Of a stretch of DNA of 36,536 bases, positions 25,917 to 35,158 are shown piece by piece. Every line of letters starts with the position of its first letter. Within the stretch, counting starts at the first letter, position 1. Under the pieces are notes generated by a model. That model was given only the letters and a program-made list of their open reading frames with translations, was not told the origin of the DNA and ran no database searches. The stretch covers positions 1 to 36,536 of the forward strand of contig DAIDHB010000205.1 in NCBI GenBank assembly GCA_027452145.1, read 5' to 3'. Source of the DNA: Planctomycetales bacterium (GTDB taxonomy: Bacteria; Planctomycetota; Planctomycetia; Isosphaerales; Isosphaeraceae). The position numbers and the translations under genes were made by a program.

Positions 25917-26078
25917 GACGCGGTGGTCAGGCCGGAGGACGTCGAGCGGCTCTCACCGCTGCTGCTCGACCACATCAACGTGCTGGGCCGGCACGAGTCC
26001 GTCCTGGCGAAGTCGGTCCGGCAGGGGAAACGGCGGCCACTCCGCGACTCAGGGAAGCGGGATGATCTGGCTGCGTAA
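25917..26078 (+). mobile_element. 3' end of a Tn3-family transposase gene (remnant)
   Basis: One frame reads RPEDVERLSPLLLDHINVLGR, then QGKRRPLRDSG and a stop at 26076-26078. This matches the C-terminal end of Tn3-family transposases (known type EDVARLSPLxxxHINxLGRY...G.LRPLRxP), except that the usual Tyr after LGR is His. Only about 50 of roughly 1000 residues remain, so this is a scar. No 38-bp terminal inverted repeat was identified. Confidence 0.7.
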
Positions 26079-26323
26079 CGGTCCTTGCGCCGGTTTGCTG
26101 TTCCAATGCGACGCACGGGCCTCGTATCGTCCCAGGTATCGACGTGCTGGACCCGAGAAACCCGATCGCGCGCTGGACTTTCCGCATGGCCTGAACATCG
26201 GCGTCGCCCCATCTCAGCCCCATCCGCGGCACCCGGCGCTGGCATCGCCGGCCGTGCCGTGCGATCCTCGGCAGATACGCCTGCTTGACGGAGATGCCGA
26301 AGGACTTCCGGGAGCGACCGCAG

Positions 26324-27436
26324 ATGAAAGCCAGGAACCTGATCGTGTTGGCCAGCGCATTCGTTGCCCTGTCGATGTTAGCGACCGCCCAGGAGGCGCC
26401 GAGCGCCGGCCGGTTCGTGCTCGTGGCCGGCGGCGGGACCGAGGGCGACGGCAACGGTTCGCCCGCCACGAAGGCCCGGCTGGACGGCCCGTTCGGCGTG
26501 GCGTTCGACGCGGCGGGGACGCTGTACTTCGTCGAGATGCCCGGCAACCGCGCGCGTAAGATCGGCCCGGACGGGATCGTGGTCCCAGTCGCCGGGACGG
26601 GGCGCAAGGGCTTCTCGGGCGACGGCGGGCCGGCGGCCTCGGCCGAGCTGGATGGACCGCATAGCCTGGCGGTCACGCGGAGCGGTGACATCCTGATCGC
26701 CGACACCTGGAACAACCGGGTGCGCAAGGTCGACGGTCGCACCGGCCGGATCACGACGATCGTCGGCACCGGGCACAAGGGCTTCTCGGGCGACGGCGGC
26801 CCGGCCGACCGGGCGGAGTTCGGCGCGATCTACTGCCTGGCGCTCGACGAGGATGCCGGCACGCTCGACCTGGCCGACCTGGACAACCGCCGCATCCGCC
26901 GCGTCGACCTGAAGACCGGCATGGTCTCGACGATCGCGGGCAACGGCCAGAAGGGTGTCCCGGCTGATGGTGCCGTCGCGAAGGATTCCCCGCTGGTCGA
27001 CCCTCGCGCCGTGGCGGTCGACGGCCGGGGGAATGTGTACATCCTCGAGCGCGGCGGGCACGCGCTGCGGGTCGTCGATCGGTCGGGCAAGATCCGGACG
27101 CTCGCCGGCGACGGCAGGAAGGGAGACTCAGGCGACGGTGGCAACGCCCGCGCCGCCCGGTTGAACGGGCCGAAGCACCTGTGCGTCGATCCCGAGGGAA
27201 ACGTGCTGATCGCCGACACCGAGAACCACCGAATCCGCGTCTATCGCGCGGCGGATGGCACCATCCGGACGATCGCCGGCACGGGCCACAAGGGCACGGG
27301 TGGCCTGGACGGCCCGGCCGACCGCGCCGAGCTGGCCCAGCCGCATGGCGTGACGATCGGACCGGGCGGGATTCTGTATGTCTCGGACAGCAGCAACAAC
27401 CGGATTCTCCGGGTGATGCCCTCATGGGGTCCGTGA
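26324..27436 (+). CDS. Secreted NHL-repeat beta-propeller protein
   Basis: A 370-residue exported protein. A signal peptide (about 1-23, ending ATAQEA) is followed by about six NHL-type repeats. Each has the pattern LDGPFGVAFDAAGTLYFVE / NRARKIGPDG / AGTGRKGFSGDGGPA. The SGDGGPA loop recurs between blades and is typical of a bacterial propeller family often annotated as NHL or SMP-30-like. Such propellers bind proteins or ligands; no catalytic residues are evident. I chose ATG 26324 with GGGAG upstream over the in-frame ATG at 26285, which adds a non-signal-like extension. It faces the FAD/Fe-S dehydrogenase gene, with only 11 nt between the stops. No terminator hairpin is visible in that gap. 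Confidence 0.85.
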   Translation: MKARNLIVLASAFVALSMLATAQEAPSAGRFVLVAGGGTEGDGNGSPATKARLDGPFGVAFDAAGTLYFVEMPGNRARKIGPDGIVVPVAGTGRKGFSGDGGPAASAELDGPHSLAVTRSGDILIADTWNNRVRKVDGRTGRITTIVGTGHKGFSGDGGPADRAEFGAIYCLALDEDAGTLDLADLDNRRIRRVDLKTGMVSTIAGNGQKGVPADGAVAKDSPLVDPRAVAVDGRGNVYILERGGHALRVVDRSGKIRTLAGDGRKGDSGDGGNARAARLNGPKHLCVDPEGNVLIADTENHRIRVYRAADGTIRTIAGTGHKGTGGLDGPADRAELAQPHGVTIGPGGILYVSDSSNNRILRVMPSWGP

Positions 27437-27447
27437 TTCTGGCTGCC

Positions 27448-30423
27448 TCAGGGCAGGCACGACCGGAGCAGCGTGACCGGGTGGACCGCCTCGCGGCCGG
27501 TGAAGTGGCGGACCTGCAACCGGCAGGAGAACCCGGGCGCGACCAGCACGTCGCCGGGCCCGGCGCGGCGGGCGGCGGGCAACAACGAGGTCTCGCCGAC
27601 CAGCCGCGAGACCTCGTAGTGCTCGGCCTCGTAGCCGAACGAGCCGGCCATGCCGCAGCATCCGGCGTCGAGGTCGACCACCTCGGCGCCCGGGATGGCG
27701 CGGAGGCTCGCGAGCAACGCGCCGGGGCCGACCAGCGACCTCTGGTGGCAGTGAGCATGGGCCAGAATCCGGCGGGGCAGGGCGGGGGCCGTCGCGGGGA
27801 TCTTGCCCGCGATCATCGGGGCGAGCACCTCCTCGATCGTCCGGCAGGCGGCGGCGACCGCGTGGGCGCGGCGGCGGCGGCGCTCGCCTCGCACGAGCGC
27901 TGGATAATCGTCGCGGATCGTCAACAGGCAGCTCGGCTCGCACGCCGTGATCCGGACGCCCCGGCGCGCCCATTCGAACAGGGCGTCGACGTTCTGCCGC
28001 GCCAGGGCCGACGCCTCGTCGAGCAGGCCGTTCGAGATCAGCGGGCGGCCGCAGCACCGCCAGCCGGGCGGGCCGAGAGTGATGGGTTCCCCGCCGAGCC
28101 GAAGGAGGTCCAGCGCCGCCTCGCCGACCTCGGGCTCGAAGTAGTTGGTGAACGTGTCGGGGATCAGCAGGACGGCCGGGCGGGAATTGTCCTCGGCCTC
28201 GAGCTTCCGCCGCCGCACGCGGCTGGTCAACGGCCGACGCGCGAAGGCCGGCGGCAGGCGGCGGCCGTCGACGCCGAGCAGCTTCTCGTTGAGCCAGCGC
28301 ACGGGTCCGGCCTGCGCCAGCCATGACGATACCGGTGCCAGCGCGGACCCGACCCGCGCAAGCTCGGCGACGTGGCCGAAGAACAGGTGCCGCCAGGGGA
28401 CGCCGTGCTCGCGGTGATGATGGTGCAGGAACTCGGCCTTGAGCCGGGCCATGTCGACGTTCGTCGGGCACTCGCCCTTGCAGGCCTTGCACTCGAGACA
28501 CAGGTCGAGCACCTCGCGGACGCTCCTGTCGGTGAATCCGTCCATGCCGAGCTGCCCGGTGATCGCCAGGCGGAGCAGGTTGGCGCGGCCTCGGGTGCTG
28601 TCCTTTTCCTCGCGAGTGGCGCGGAACGACGGGCACATCGTCCCCTCGCCGCGCTGGCGGCAGGCGCCGACGCCCGCGCACAGCTCGGCGGCCGGCAGGA
28701 GCCCGCCGTCGGCGGAGAAGTCGAACGTCGTCGGGATATCGGGCGTCCTCGGATATCTCGGGCCATACCGCAGGTTGGCCGACAGCGGCGGGGAATCCAC
28801 CACCTTGCCGGGGTTGAACAGGCCCTCGGGGTCGAACGCGCGCTTGACCTCGCGGAACGCCGAGTACAGCACTGGCCCGTACATCCGCTCCTGAAAGGGC
28901 CCGCGGACCAGGCCGTCGCCGTGCTCGCCTGAGAGCGCGCCGCCATATTTCAGCACCAGCGCGGCGACCTCGTCGGCGATCGCCTCGAACTTGCGAACGC
29001 CCCCCTCGGTCTTCAGGTTGATCACCGGCCGGACGTGCAGGCAGCCGACCGAGGCGTGCGCATAGACCCCGGCCGTGGTGTCGTGCCGGGCCAGGATCTC
29101 GAGGAACTCGGCGATGTAGTCGCGCAGGTGCTCGGGCGCGACGGCCGTGTCCTCGACGAACGAGATCGCCTTGGCGTCGCCTTTCTCGGCCATCGAGAGC
29201 CCCAGCGCCATCGTGCGAAGTTTCCACGCGCGCGCCTGGGCCTCGGCGTCGACCAGCGGTACATGATGCTCGCCGAAGCTCGAGCCCTTCAGATCGGCGA
29301 TCAGCGCGTCGAGCCGAGGCGGCAGCTCCGCGGAATCCTCGCCGTACAGCTCGATCATCAGGATGGCGCCGGGGTCGCCGCGGAGGAAGTCGCGCAGCCG
29401 CGTCGCCTCGGGGTTGAGCCGGGTGCTGTCGAGCACATATTTATCCACGACCTCGACGGCCGCCGGGTTGTGGTGCAGGATCGTCGGCGTCGCGGCGAGG
29501 GCATCGAGCAAACCGGCGAACTCGACGACGAGCGTGGCCCGCGCGCGGGGCCGCTCGACCAGTCGCAGCTTCGCCTCGACCACCAGGCCGAGGGTCCCCT
29601 CCGAGCCGACGAGCATCCGCGCGAGGTTGAAGCGCGGGTCGAGGTCGCGACGAGCCGTCGCGCCCGCGCGCCCGGGCGCGAACTCATCGAGGTTGTATCC
29701 CCCGACGCGCCGGAGGATCTTCGGGAACCGGCGGTCGATCTCGTCGGCGTGGGATTCGGCCAGACGTCGCGTGGCGCGGTAGCACGCGCCCTCGCGGTCG
29801 GGTTGAGCGCACCGGGCCTCCACCTCGCGGGCGTCGAGCGGCCCCAGGTGGACGAGGCTGCCGTCGGAGAGCACGACGTCCAGCTCGAGGACGTGGTCGA
29901 TCGTCTTGCCGTAATACACCGAGCGCGCCCCGGACGAGTTGTTGGCGATCATGCCGCCGATCGTGGCGCGGCTGGACGTCGAGATATCCGGGGCGAACAG
30001 CAATCCATGCGGCCGCAGCGCCCGGTTGAGGTCGTCGAGCACGCAACCTGGCTGCACGCGGACCCAGCGACTTTCGGCGTCGATCTCGACAACGCGGTCG
30101 AGGTGCCGCGAGAAGTCGAGGATCACGCCGGGCCCGATCGACTGGCCGGCCTGCGACGTGCCGCCGCCCCTCGCCGTGATCGGCACGCCGAAGGCTGCGC
30201 AGACCTGCACCGCCGCGGCGACGTCGGCCGCGCTCGCCGGGAAGGCCACGAGCAGCGGGACGATCTGGTAGACGCTCGCGTCGGTGGCATAGAGCGCCCG
30301 GTGCAACCGATCGCCGCGGACGTCGTGCGTGCTGATCGCCTTGGCCAGGGCGCGCTGCAATCCAGGGAGGTCGATCGCCGGCCGCCGCGGGCCGTCGATC
30401 ACGGGGAGCGGGGTCGAGGTCAT
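27448..30423 (-). CDS. FAD/Fe-S 2-hydroxyacid dehydrogenase (YdiJ/GlcD-like)
   Basis: A 991-residue cytoplasmic flavo-iron-sulfur enzyme. The FAD-binding (PCMH-type) domain spans about 50-220, with TARGGGTSQAGQS and ATIGGMIANNSSGARS as the FAD contact loops. The C-terminal cap of the GlcD family follows (about 250-500, including GEHGDG). A ferredoxin-like part holds CAGVGACRQRGEGTMCP (about 581-597) and CLECKACKGECPTNVDM (about 641-657). Two CCG-type cysteine-rich segments finish it, the last reading GCCGMAGSFGYE. The order and length match the E. coli YdiJ type, D-2-hydroxyacid dehydrogenases that oxidise D-lactate or D-2-hydroxyglutarate and pass electrons through Fe-S clusters. The exact substrate is not certain. 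It is divergent from the PSD1 gene at 30611. Confidence 0.9.
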   Translation of the reverse strand: MTSTPLPVIDGPRRPAIDLPGLQRALAKAISTHDVRGDRLHRALYATDASVYQIVPLLVAFPASAADVAAAVQVCAAFGVPITARGGGTSQAGQSIGPGVILDFSRHLDRVVEIDAESRWVRVQPGCVLDDLNRALRPHGLLFAPDISTSSRATIGGMIANNSSGARSVYYGKTIDHVLELDVVLSDGSLVHLGPLDAREVEARCAQPDREGACYRATRRLAESHADEIDRRFPKILRRVGGYNLDEFAPGRAGATARRDLDPRFNLARMLVGSEGTLGLVVEAKLRLVERPRARATLVVEFAGLLDALAATPTILHHNPAAVEVVDKYVLDSTRLNPEATRLRDFLRGDPGAILMIELYGEDSAELPPRLDALIADLKGSSFGEHHVPLVDAEAQARAWKLRTMALGLSMAEKGDAKAISFVEDTAVAPEHLRDYIAEFLEILARHDTTAGVYAHASVGCLHVRPVINLKTEGGVRKFEAIADEVAALVLKYGGALSGEHGDGLVRGPFQERMYGPVLYSAFREVKRAFDPEGLFNPGKVVDSPPLSANLRYGPRYPRTPDIPTTFDFSADGGLLPAAELCAGVGACRQRGEGTMCPSFRATREEKDSTRGRANLLRLAITGQLGMDGFTDRSVREVLDLCLECKACKGECPTNVDMARLKAEFLHHHHREHGVPWRHLFFGHVAELARVGSALAPVSSWLAQAGPVRWLNEKLLGVDGRRLPPAFARRPLTSRVRRRKLEAEDNSRPAVLLIPDTFTNYFEPEVGEAALDLLRLGGEPITLGPPGWRCCGRPLISNGLLDEASALARQNVDALFEWARRGVRITACEPSCLLTIRDDYPALVRGERRRRRAHAVAAACRTIEEVLAPMIAGKIPATAPALPRRILAHAHCHQRSLVGPGALLASLRAIPGAEVVDLDAGCCGMAGSFGYEAEHYEVSRLVGETSLLPAARRAGPGDVLVAPGFSCRLQVRHFTGREAVHPVTLLRSCLP

Positions 30424-30542
30424 CCGGATCTCTCAAAGGGGGGTGGACAACAGTACGCATTCGGGAGAGGTCTTCCTCGATTGTCCGCGATCGCGGGCCG
30501 GGTTCCCAGGCTTTGTCCCCAGCCGTCGCCTGTCGTAAAGCC

Positions 30543-30571
30543 TTGACATACGCGGCCTCCTGGCCGATGTT
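30543..30571 (+). promoter_or_regulatory. Candidate sigma-70-type promoter of the PSD1-DUF1501 pair
   Basis: A perfect TTGACA (30543-30548) is followed after 17 nt by GATGTT (30566-30571), a weaker -10 match. This lies about 40 nt upstream of the PSD1 start, which has GAGGAG as ribosome binding site. The placement of the -10 is uncertain. Confidence 0.4.
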
Positions 30572-30610
30572 AAATATCGGTGCAACCTTTGTCGGGCGAG
30601 GAGTTGGCTC

Positions 30611-33130
30611 ATGGATTCCAGGTCGCTAACGGGCCGATGGCGGTGGTGGCGGACCGGATCGGTCGCGGCCCTGGCGATTGTGGCGATCGGGGTGGTCGTC
30701 CGGGCGGATGAGCCGCCCTTGGGGGCGGGCAAGCCCGGCTCTGCCTCATCGTCGGTGTCAGTGCCGGCGGCCGAGGAGGAGTTTTTCGAGGCGAAGGTCC
30801 GGCCGGTCCTGGCCGAGCACTGTGTGGGATGCCACGGCGCCGAGAAGGCCAAGGGGGGCCTGCGGCTCGATGCGCGGGCCTCGATGCTCAAGGGGGGCGA
30901 CGGCGGGCCGGCGGTCGTGCCGGGCCAGCCCGAGAAAAGCGCGCTGGTCGAGGCGGTCCGCTACGACGGCGAAATCCAGATGCCGCCGAACGGCAAGCTG
31001 AAGGACGCCGAGATCGCCGCGCTCTCCGACTGGGTCCGGCGCGGCGCGCACTGGCCCTCGCCGCGGCCGATGAGCGTTGCCGATCGATCGACACCGACAG
31101 CGAAGGCCGCCGCATCGGCTCCCTCGATCGCCGCGTCCGCCGCGAACGAGCAGGCGCGGGCGTTCTGGTCGTTCCGGCCGGTGGGCGATCCGGTGCCGCC
31201 GGCCGCCCGGCGCGGGGACTGGGCGAGCTCGCCGATCGACCGATTCATTCTCGCCCGGCTCGAGGCCGCGGGACTCGAGCCCTCGCCGCTCGCCGATCGG
31301 CGCACCCTGATCCGTCGGGTTACCTTCGACCTGATCGGGCTGCCGCCGACGCCCGAGGAGGTCGATGCCTTCGTGCGGGACGACGCGCCCCGGGCCTACG
31401 AGCGGCTGGTCGATCACCTGCTGGCCTCGCCGCATTACGGCGAACGCCAGGCGCGGTTCTGGATGGACATCGCGCGCTACGGCGAGGACCAGGCGCACAG
31501 CTTCCAGCCGAGGCTCTACCCGTATGGCTACCGCTATCGCGACTGGCTGATCGCCGCGTTCAACCGCGACCTGCCGTATGACGAGTTCGTCATCGAGCAG
31601 ATTGCCGGCGACCTGGTGGATGGGCCGGCATCGGAGCGGCTCGACCGCCTGGCGGCCCTGGGCTTCTTCGCGTGCGGGCCGGTGTACTACGGCGACGCCA
31701 ACCAGCTCGACCAGTACGCCGACCGGATCGATACCCTCTCACGCGGGTTCCTGGGCCTGACCGTCGCCTGTGCCCGCTGCCACGACCACAAGTACGACCC
31801 GATCCCGACCACCGATTACTACGCCCTCGAGGGCATCTTCGCCAGCACCAATTACGTCGAGGTGCCCGCCGTGCCGGCCGAAGTGGTCGCGGCCCATGAC
31901 CGAGCGCAGGCCGCCATCAAGGACCAGGAAAAGGCGATCGCGACGTTCCTCCGCGACGAGGCGAAGCGCCAGGGGCAAAAGCAGAAGCTGGCGAACGAGA
32001 ATCAGCTCAGGGCGTTCGAGAAGAAGCTCTCCGGCGACGCGAAGGCGAAGGTCGAGGCGATGCGGGCCGAGCTGGACCGGCTGAAGAAGTCGGCGCCGGA
32101 GAAATACCCGGTGATCCACGCGCTGGCCGACGCCTCGCAGCCGAAAGAGATGCCCGTCCTGGCGCGCGGGAATCCCTCCACGCCGGGGGCGAAGGTGCCG
32201 CGGCGGTTTTTGACCGTGCTGGGCGGCGACCGCGGGGCGTTTCGCAAGGGGAGCGGCCGGCTCGAGCTGGCCCGCGCGATCGCCAGCCCGGACAACCCGC
32301 TGACGGCCCGGGTGATGGTCAATCGCGTCTGGCAGCACCACTTCGGCCGGGGGCTGGTGGTCACGGCGAGCAATTTCGGCACGCTGGGCGAGCGGCCCAG
32401 CCATCCCGAGCTGCTCGACTGGCTGGCCCGCCGGTTCGTCGAGTCCGGCTGGTCGATCAAGGCGCTGCACCGCGAGATCGTGCTGTCCTCGACCTATCGC
32501 CAGTCCAGCCGCGACGACGCGCGGGGGTATTCCCGCGACCCGGGGAACGTGCTCCTCTGGCGGATGAACCGCAAGCGGCTGGACGTCGAATCCTGGCGCG
32601 ACGCCATGCTCGCCGTCGCCGGCCGGCTGGACGAGACGATGGGCGGCCCGTCGGTCGGCATCGACGAGCCGGGCAACCGCCGGCGGACGGCCTATGCGGC
32701 GGTCAGCCGGCACGACCTGGCCTGGATGCTCCGCCTGTTCGACTTCCCCGACCCGAACATCACCAGCGGCGGCCGGGTGGAGACGACGGTGCCGCTCCAG
32801 CAGCTTTTCGTGCTCAACAGCGAGCTGATGACGACCGCGGCGCGCTCCGTCGCCGACCGGCTCTGGCGCGAGGAGCCCGCGGCCGACGACGGGGCGCGGA
32901 TCCGACGTGCGTACCGACTGCTCTACAGCCGCGAGGTGACCCCGAGCGAGCTGGAGATCGGCTGGGCGTATCTCGGCGCCGCCGATCGGCCCGAATCGCG
33001 GAAGTCCGCTCCTGCCTCCGCCTCCGCCGCGGCCGCGGCCGCGGCCGGTCTCGCCCGGCCCGACCTGAGCCGCTGGGAGCGCTACACCCATGCGCTCCTG
33101 GCCGCGAACGAATTCCTGTTTGTCGATTGA
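30611..33130 (+). CDS. PSD1-type cytochrome/DUF1549/DUF1553 protein
   Basis: An 839-residue exported protein in the standard planctomycete layout. A signal or anchor segment (about 15-31) is followed by a cytochrome-like domain with CVGCH at 71-75 and GEIQMPPNGKL. DUF1549 follows (about 205-415, with VTFDLIGLPPTPEEVDAF and ACARCHDHKYDPIP). A charged helical linker spans about 430-500. DUF1553 covers about 555-790 (DNPLTARVMVNRVWQHHFGRGLV), with FDFPDPNITSGGRVETTVPLQQ near the end. Two CxxCH motifs can carry heme. A short Ala-rich run lies near the C-terminus. The DUF1501 gene begins 20 nt after the stop, so the pair is co-transcribed, as is usual for this family. The substrate is unknown. Confidence 0.92.
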   Translation: MDSRSLTGRWRWWRTGSVAALAIVAIGVVVRADEPPLGAGKPGSASSSVSVPAAEEEFFEAKVRPVLAEHCVGCHGAEKAKGGLRLDARASMLKGGDGGPAVVPGQPEKSALVEAVRYDGEIQMPPNGKLKDAEIAALSDWVRRGAHWPSPRPMSVADRSTPTAKAAASAPSIAASAANEQARAFWSFRPVGDPVPPAARRGDWASSPIDRFILARLEAAGLEPSPLADRRTLIRRVTFDLIGLPPTPEEVDAFVRDDAPRAYERLVDHLLASPHYGERQARFWMDIARYGEDQAHSFQPRLYPYGYRYRDWLIAAFNRDLPYDEFVIEQIAGDLVDGPASERLDRLAALGFFACGPVYYGDANQLDQYADRIDTLSRGFLGLTVACARCHDHKYDPIPTTDYYALEGIFASTNYVEVPAVPAEVVAAHDRAQAAIKDQEKAIATFLRDEAKRQGQKQKLANENQLRAFEKKLSGDAKAKVEAMRAELDRLKKSAPEKYPVIHALADASQPKEMPVLARGNPSTPGAKVPRRFLTVLGGDRGAFRKGSGRLELARAIASPDNPLTARVMVNRVWQHHFGRGLVVTASNFGTLGERPSHPELLDWLARRFVESGWSIKALHREIVLSSTYRQSSRDDARGYSRDPGNVLLWRMNRKRLDVESWRDAMLAVAGRLDETMGGPSVGIDEPGNRRRTAYAAVSRHDLAWMLRLFDFPDPNITSGGRVETTVPLQQLFVLNSELMTTAARSVADRLWREEPAADDGARIRRAYRLLYSREVTPSELEIGWAYLGAADRPESRKSAPASASAAAAAAAGLARPDLSRWERYTHALLAANEFLFVD

Positions 33131-33150
33131 GGATTGGGGAGTCACCGGCC

Positions 33151-34623
33151 ATGCGACAGAACGACGATCGGCCCGCGTTAACCGAGGGCATGGCTCCGGC
33201 CTTGCCGATGAGCCGTCGGGCGATGTTCTGCCGGATCGGCGGCGGATTCGGCGCGCTGGGACTCGGCAGCGTGCTGGCGGATGCCGGGTTGCTCGGCCAG
33301 TCCGCGGCGATGGGGATGGATGGCTCGCATGCTTCCGAGGCGGGCGTGCCGTCAAATCCGCTGGCACCCCGGGCGCCGCATTTCCCCGCGCGGGCGAAGC
33401 GGGTGATCTTCCTGTTCATGAACGGCGGGCCGTCGCACGTCGACACCTTCGACCCCAAGCCGGCGCTGGAAAAATACGCCGGCCAGACACCTCCTGCCTC
33501 GCTGATGACCGGCCGGCGCAAGACCGGCAAGATGATGCCCTCGCCGTTCTCGGCGCGGCCGCAGGGCCAGAGCGGCATCGAGATGACCGACCTGTTCCCG
33601 CACGTCGCCGGGTGCATCGACGACCTGTGTGTGCTGCGGTCGGTCTACACCGACAACCCGAATCACGAGCCGTCGCTGTTGATGATGAACTCGGGGAACA
33701 TGCAGCCGATCCGGCCGAGCCTGGGCTCGTGGCTGACCTTCGGCCTGGGCACCGAGAACCAGAACCTGCCCGGCTTCGTCGTGCTCTGCCCGGGCAAGCC
33801 GGTGGTCGGTCCGCAGCTCTGGAGCAGCAGCTTCCTGCCCGGCATCTACCAGGGCACGCACATCCGCAACAACGTGATCGACCCGGACCGGATCATCCGG
33901 GATGTCACCAGCCGGCACCTGCCCCGAAGCGCCCAGCGCGAGCAGGTGGACCTCATCCAGGCGCTCAACCGCGAGCACCTGGCCGCGCGCGGGCACGACG
34001 AGGCGCTCGAGGCCCGCGTGGCCTCGCTGGAGATGGCCTTCCGCATGCAGTTCGAGGCGCGCGAGGCCTTCGACCTGGCGAGGGAAACCACGACGACCCG
34101 CGACCTGTACGGACCCGGCGAGTTCGCCGGCGCCTGCCTGATCGCCCGCCGCCTGGTCGAGCGGGGGGTCCGCGTTGTGCAGGTCTATTACGGTGCTGGC
34201 CAGCCGTGGGACAGTCACTCGGATATCCACGAGCATCGCGTCCACGCGCAAAAGAGCGACCGTCCGATCGCCGCGCTCCTGACCGACCTGAAAGCCCGCG
34301 GCCTGCTGGAGGACACCCTGGTCCTCTGGGGCGGCGAGTTCGGCCGGACTCCGTACTCCGAAGGCGCCAAGGGCCGCGACCACCACAGCCTGGGCTTCTC
34401 GATGTGGCTGGCCGGCGGCGGCGTCAAGGGCGGATACGTCCACGGCGCCACGGACGAGCTGGGCATGCAGGCAGTGAAGGATCGGATGCACGTCCACGAC
34501 CTGCACGCGACGATCCTGCACCTGATGGGCCTGGACCACGAGCGGCTGACCTATCGCTACAGCGGCCGCGATTTCCGCCTCACGGATGTCAGCGGCCGCG
34601 TGGCGCGCGAGATCCTGGCGTAA
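33151..34623 (+). CDS. Tat-exported DUF1501 protein
   Basis: A 490-residue partner of the PSD1 protein. The N-terminus carries a twin-arginine motif (MSRRAMFCRIGGGFGALGLGS). The mature part shows DUF1501 hallmarks: RVIFLFMNGGPSHVDTFDPKP, HVAGCIDDLCVLRSV, QVYYGAGQPWDSH, LVLWGGEFGRTPYS and GRDHHSLGFSMWLAGGGVKGG. The fold belongs to the alkaline-phosphatase/sulfatase-like superfamily, with conserved Asp and His residues in these segments, but no reaction is established. I chose ATG 33151 (GGGGAG about 10 nt upstream) over the in-frame ATG at 33127, which overlaps the PSD1 stop. Translation may be coupled to PSD1. A family 1 repeat lies right after the stop. Confidence 0.9.
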   Translation: MRQNDDRPALTEGMAPALPMSRRAMFCRIGGGFGALGLGSVLADAGLLGQSAAMGMDGSHASEAGVPSNPLAPRAPHFPARAKRVIFLFMNGGPSHVDTFDPKPALEKYAGQTPPASLMTGRRKTGKMMPSPFSARPQGQSGIEMTDLFPHVAGCIDDLCVLRSVYTDNPNHEPSLLMMNSGNMQPIRPSLGSWLTFGLGTENQNLPGFVVLCPGKPVVGPQLWSSSFLPGIYQGTHIRNNVIDPDRIIRDVTSRHLPRSAQREQVDLIQALNREHLAARGHDEALEARVASLEMAFRMQFEAREAFDLARETTTTRDLYGPGEFAGACLIARRLVERGVRVVQVYYGAGQPWDSHSDIHEHRVHAQKSDRPIAALLTDLKARGLLEDTLVLWGGEFGRTPYSEGAKGRDHHSLGFSMWLAGGGVKGGYVHGATDELGMQAVKDRMHVHDLHATILHLMGLDHERLTYRYSGRDFRLTDVSGRVAREILA

Positions 34624-34632
34624 GAAAAGGTC

Positions 34633-34665
34633 GGGGAACCCGGCGATGTGAGTCACCGGCTCGCC
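34633..34665. repeat. Single degenerate family 1 palindromic repeat
   Basis: One REP-like unit with the core CCGGCGATGTGAGTCACCGG, differing at two positions from the core of the copies at 226 and 8324. No second inverted arm is seen nearby. It lies ten bases after the DUF1501 stop and could also act as a transcript end hairpin. Confidence 0.6.
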
Positions 34666-34700
34666 GGGAGGTTCTCGTCGCCGGCACCGGCTTTGGGCTA

Positions 34701-34728
34701 CTCGACGCAACCCGCAAGAGCACATAAT
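34701..34728 (+). promoter_or_regulatory. Candidate hicBA promoter
   Basis: CATAAT (34723-34728) is a good -10 box about 20 nt before the hicB start; the -35 would be CTCGAC (34701-34706, 16-nt spacing), which is weak. A strong AGAGGAGGT ribosome binding site follows at 34735-34743. Confidence 0.3.
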
Positions 34729-34748
34729 CGCTACAGAGGAGGTACGCG

Positions 34749-34961
34749 ATGGAGACGGCCTATACCGCTGTGGTTCAGCAGCACGAGGAATGGTGGATCG
34801 GCTGGGTTGAGGAAATCCGGGGAGTGAATTCGCAGGGTCGAACCCGCGAAGAGCTCATCGAAAACCTGCGGGATGCCTTGCAGGAAGCCCTGGAGATGAA
34901 TCGCCAGGACGCTCGGTCGGCCGCAGCCGGCGCATATGAGGAGGTAAGTCTTGCGCCGTGA
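34749..34961 (+). CDS. hicB: HicB-family antitoxin
   Basis: A 70-residue HicB-type antitoxin. The family core is clear: YTAVVQQHEEWWIGWVEEIRG, then VNSQGRTREELIENLRDALQEALEMN. This is the short form, with the partial RNase-H fold but no visible C-terminal DNA-binding domain, so autoregulation may need other residues or HicA. It would bind and block HicA. A strong AGGAGG lies 5 nt before the ATG. The stop overlaps the hicA start (GTGA), which indicates translational coupling. The order hicB-hicA is the reverse of the classic E. coli hicAB order but is common in other bacteria. Confidence 0.88.
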   Translation: METAYTAVVQQHEEWWIGWVEEIRGVNSQGRTREELIENLRDALQEALEMNRQDARSAAAGAYEEVSLAP

Positions 34962-35158
34962 AGAGGCAAGAGCTAATCCGTCACCTGACTCGGCACGGAT
35001 GCGGTCTCGTCCGTGAGGGGCGGCGGCACTCGTGGTGGGGTAACCCGATCAGCGGAAGTCGGTCCGCAGTCCCCCGGCATACGGAGATCCCGGACCCGCT
35101 GGCGCGTAAGATCTGTCGCGACCTTGATATTCCGGACCCCTGGAGCGATCGGGCCTGA
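34958..35158 (+). CDS. hicA: HicA-family mRNA interferase toxin
   Basis: A 66-residue HicA-type toxin with a small double-stranded-RNA-binding-like fold. Visible segments are MKRQELIRHLTRHGCGLVREG, the catalytic His in RRHSWWGNP (H24) and SAVPRHTEIPDPLARKICRDL, all typical of the family. Members cleave mRNA independently of ribosomes. The start is GTG at 34958, inside the hicB stop (GTGA overlap), with GAGGAGG upstream in hicB. All expected residues are present, so the toxin is probably functional. Confidence 0.88.
   Translation: MKRQELIRHLTRHGCGLVREGRRHSWWGNPISGSRSAVPRHTEIPDPLARKICRDLDIPDPWSDRA

Noticed and set aside
26079..26323. Possible gene fragment between the Tn3 remnant and the NHL gene
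   Set aside because: Short frames are present, but none shows consistent coding bias, a start with a ribosome binding site or a family motif.
31739..34725. Long minus-strand frames over the PSD1-DUF1501 pair
   Set aside because: They are shadows of the well-supported plus-strand genes.
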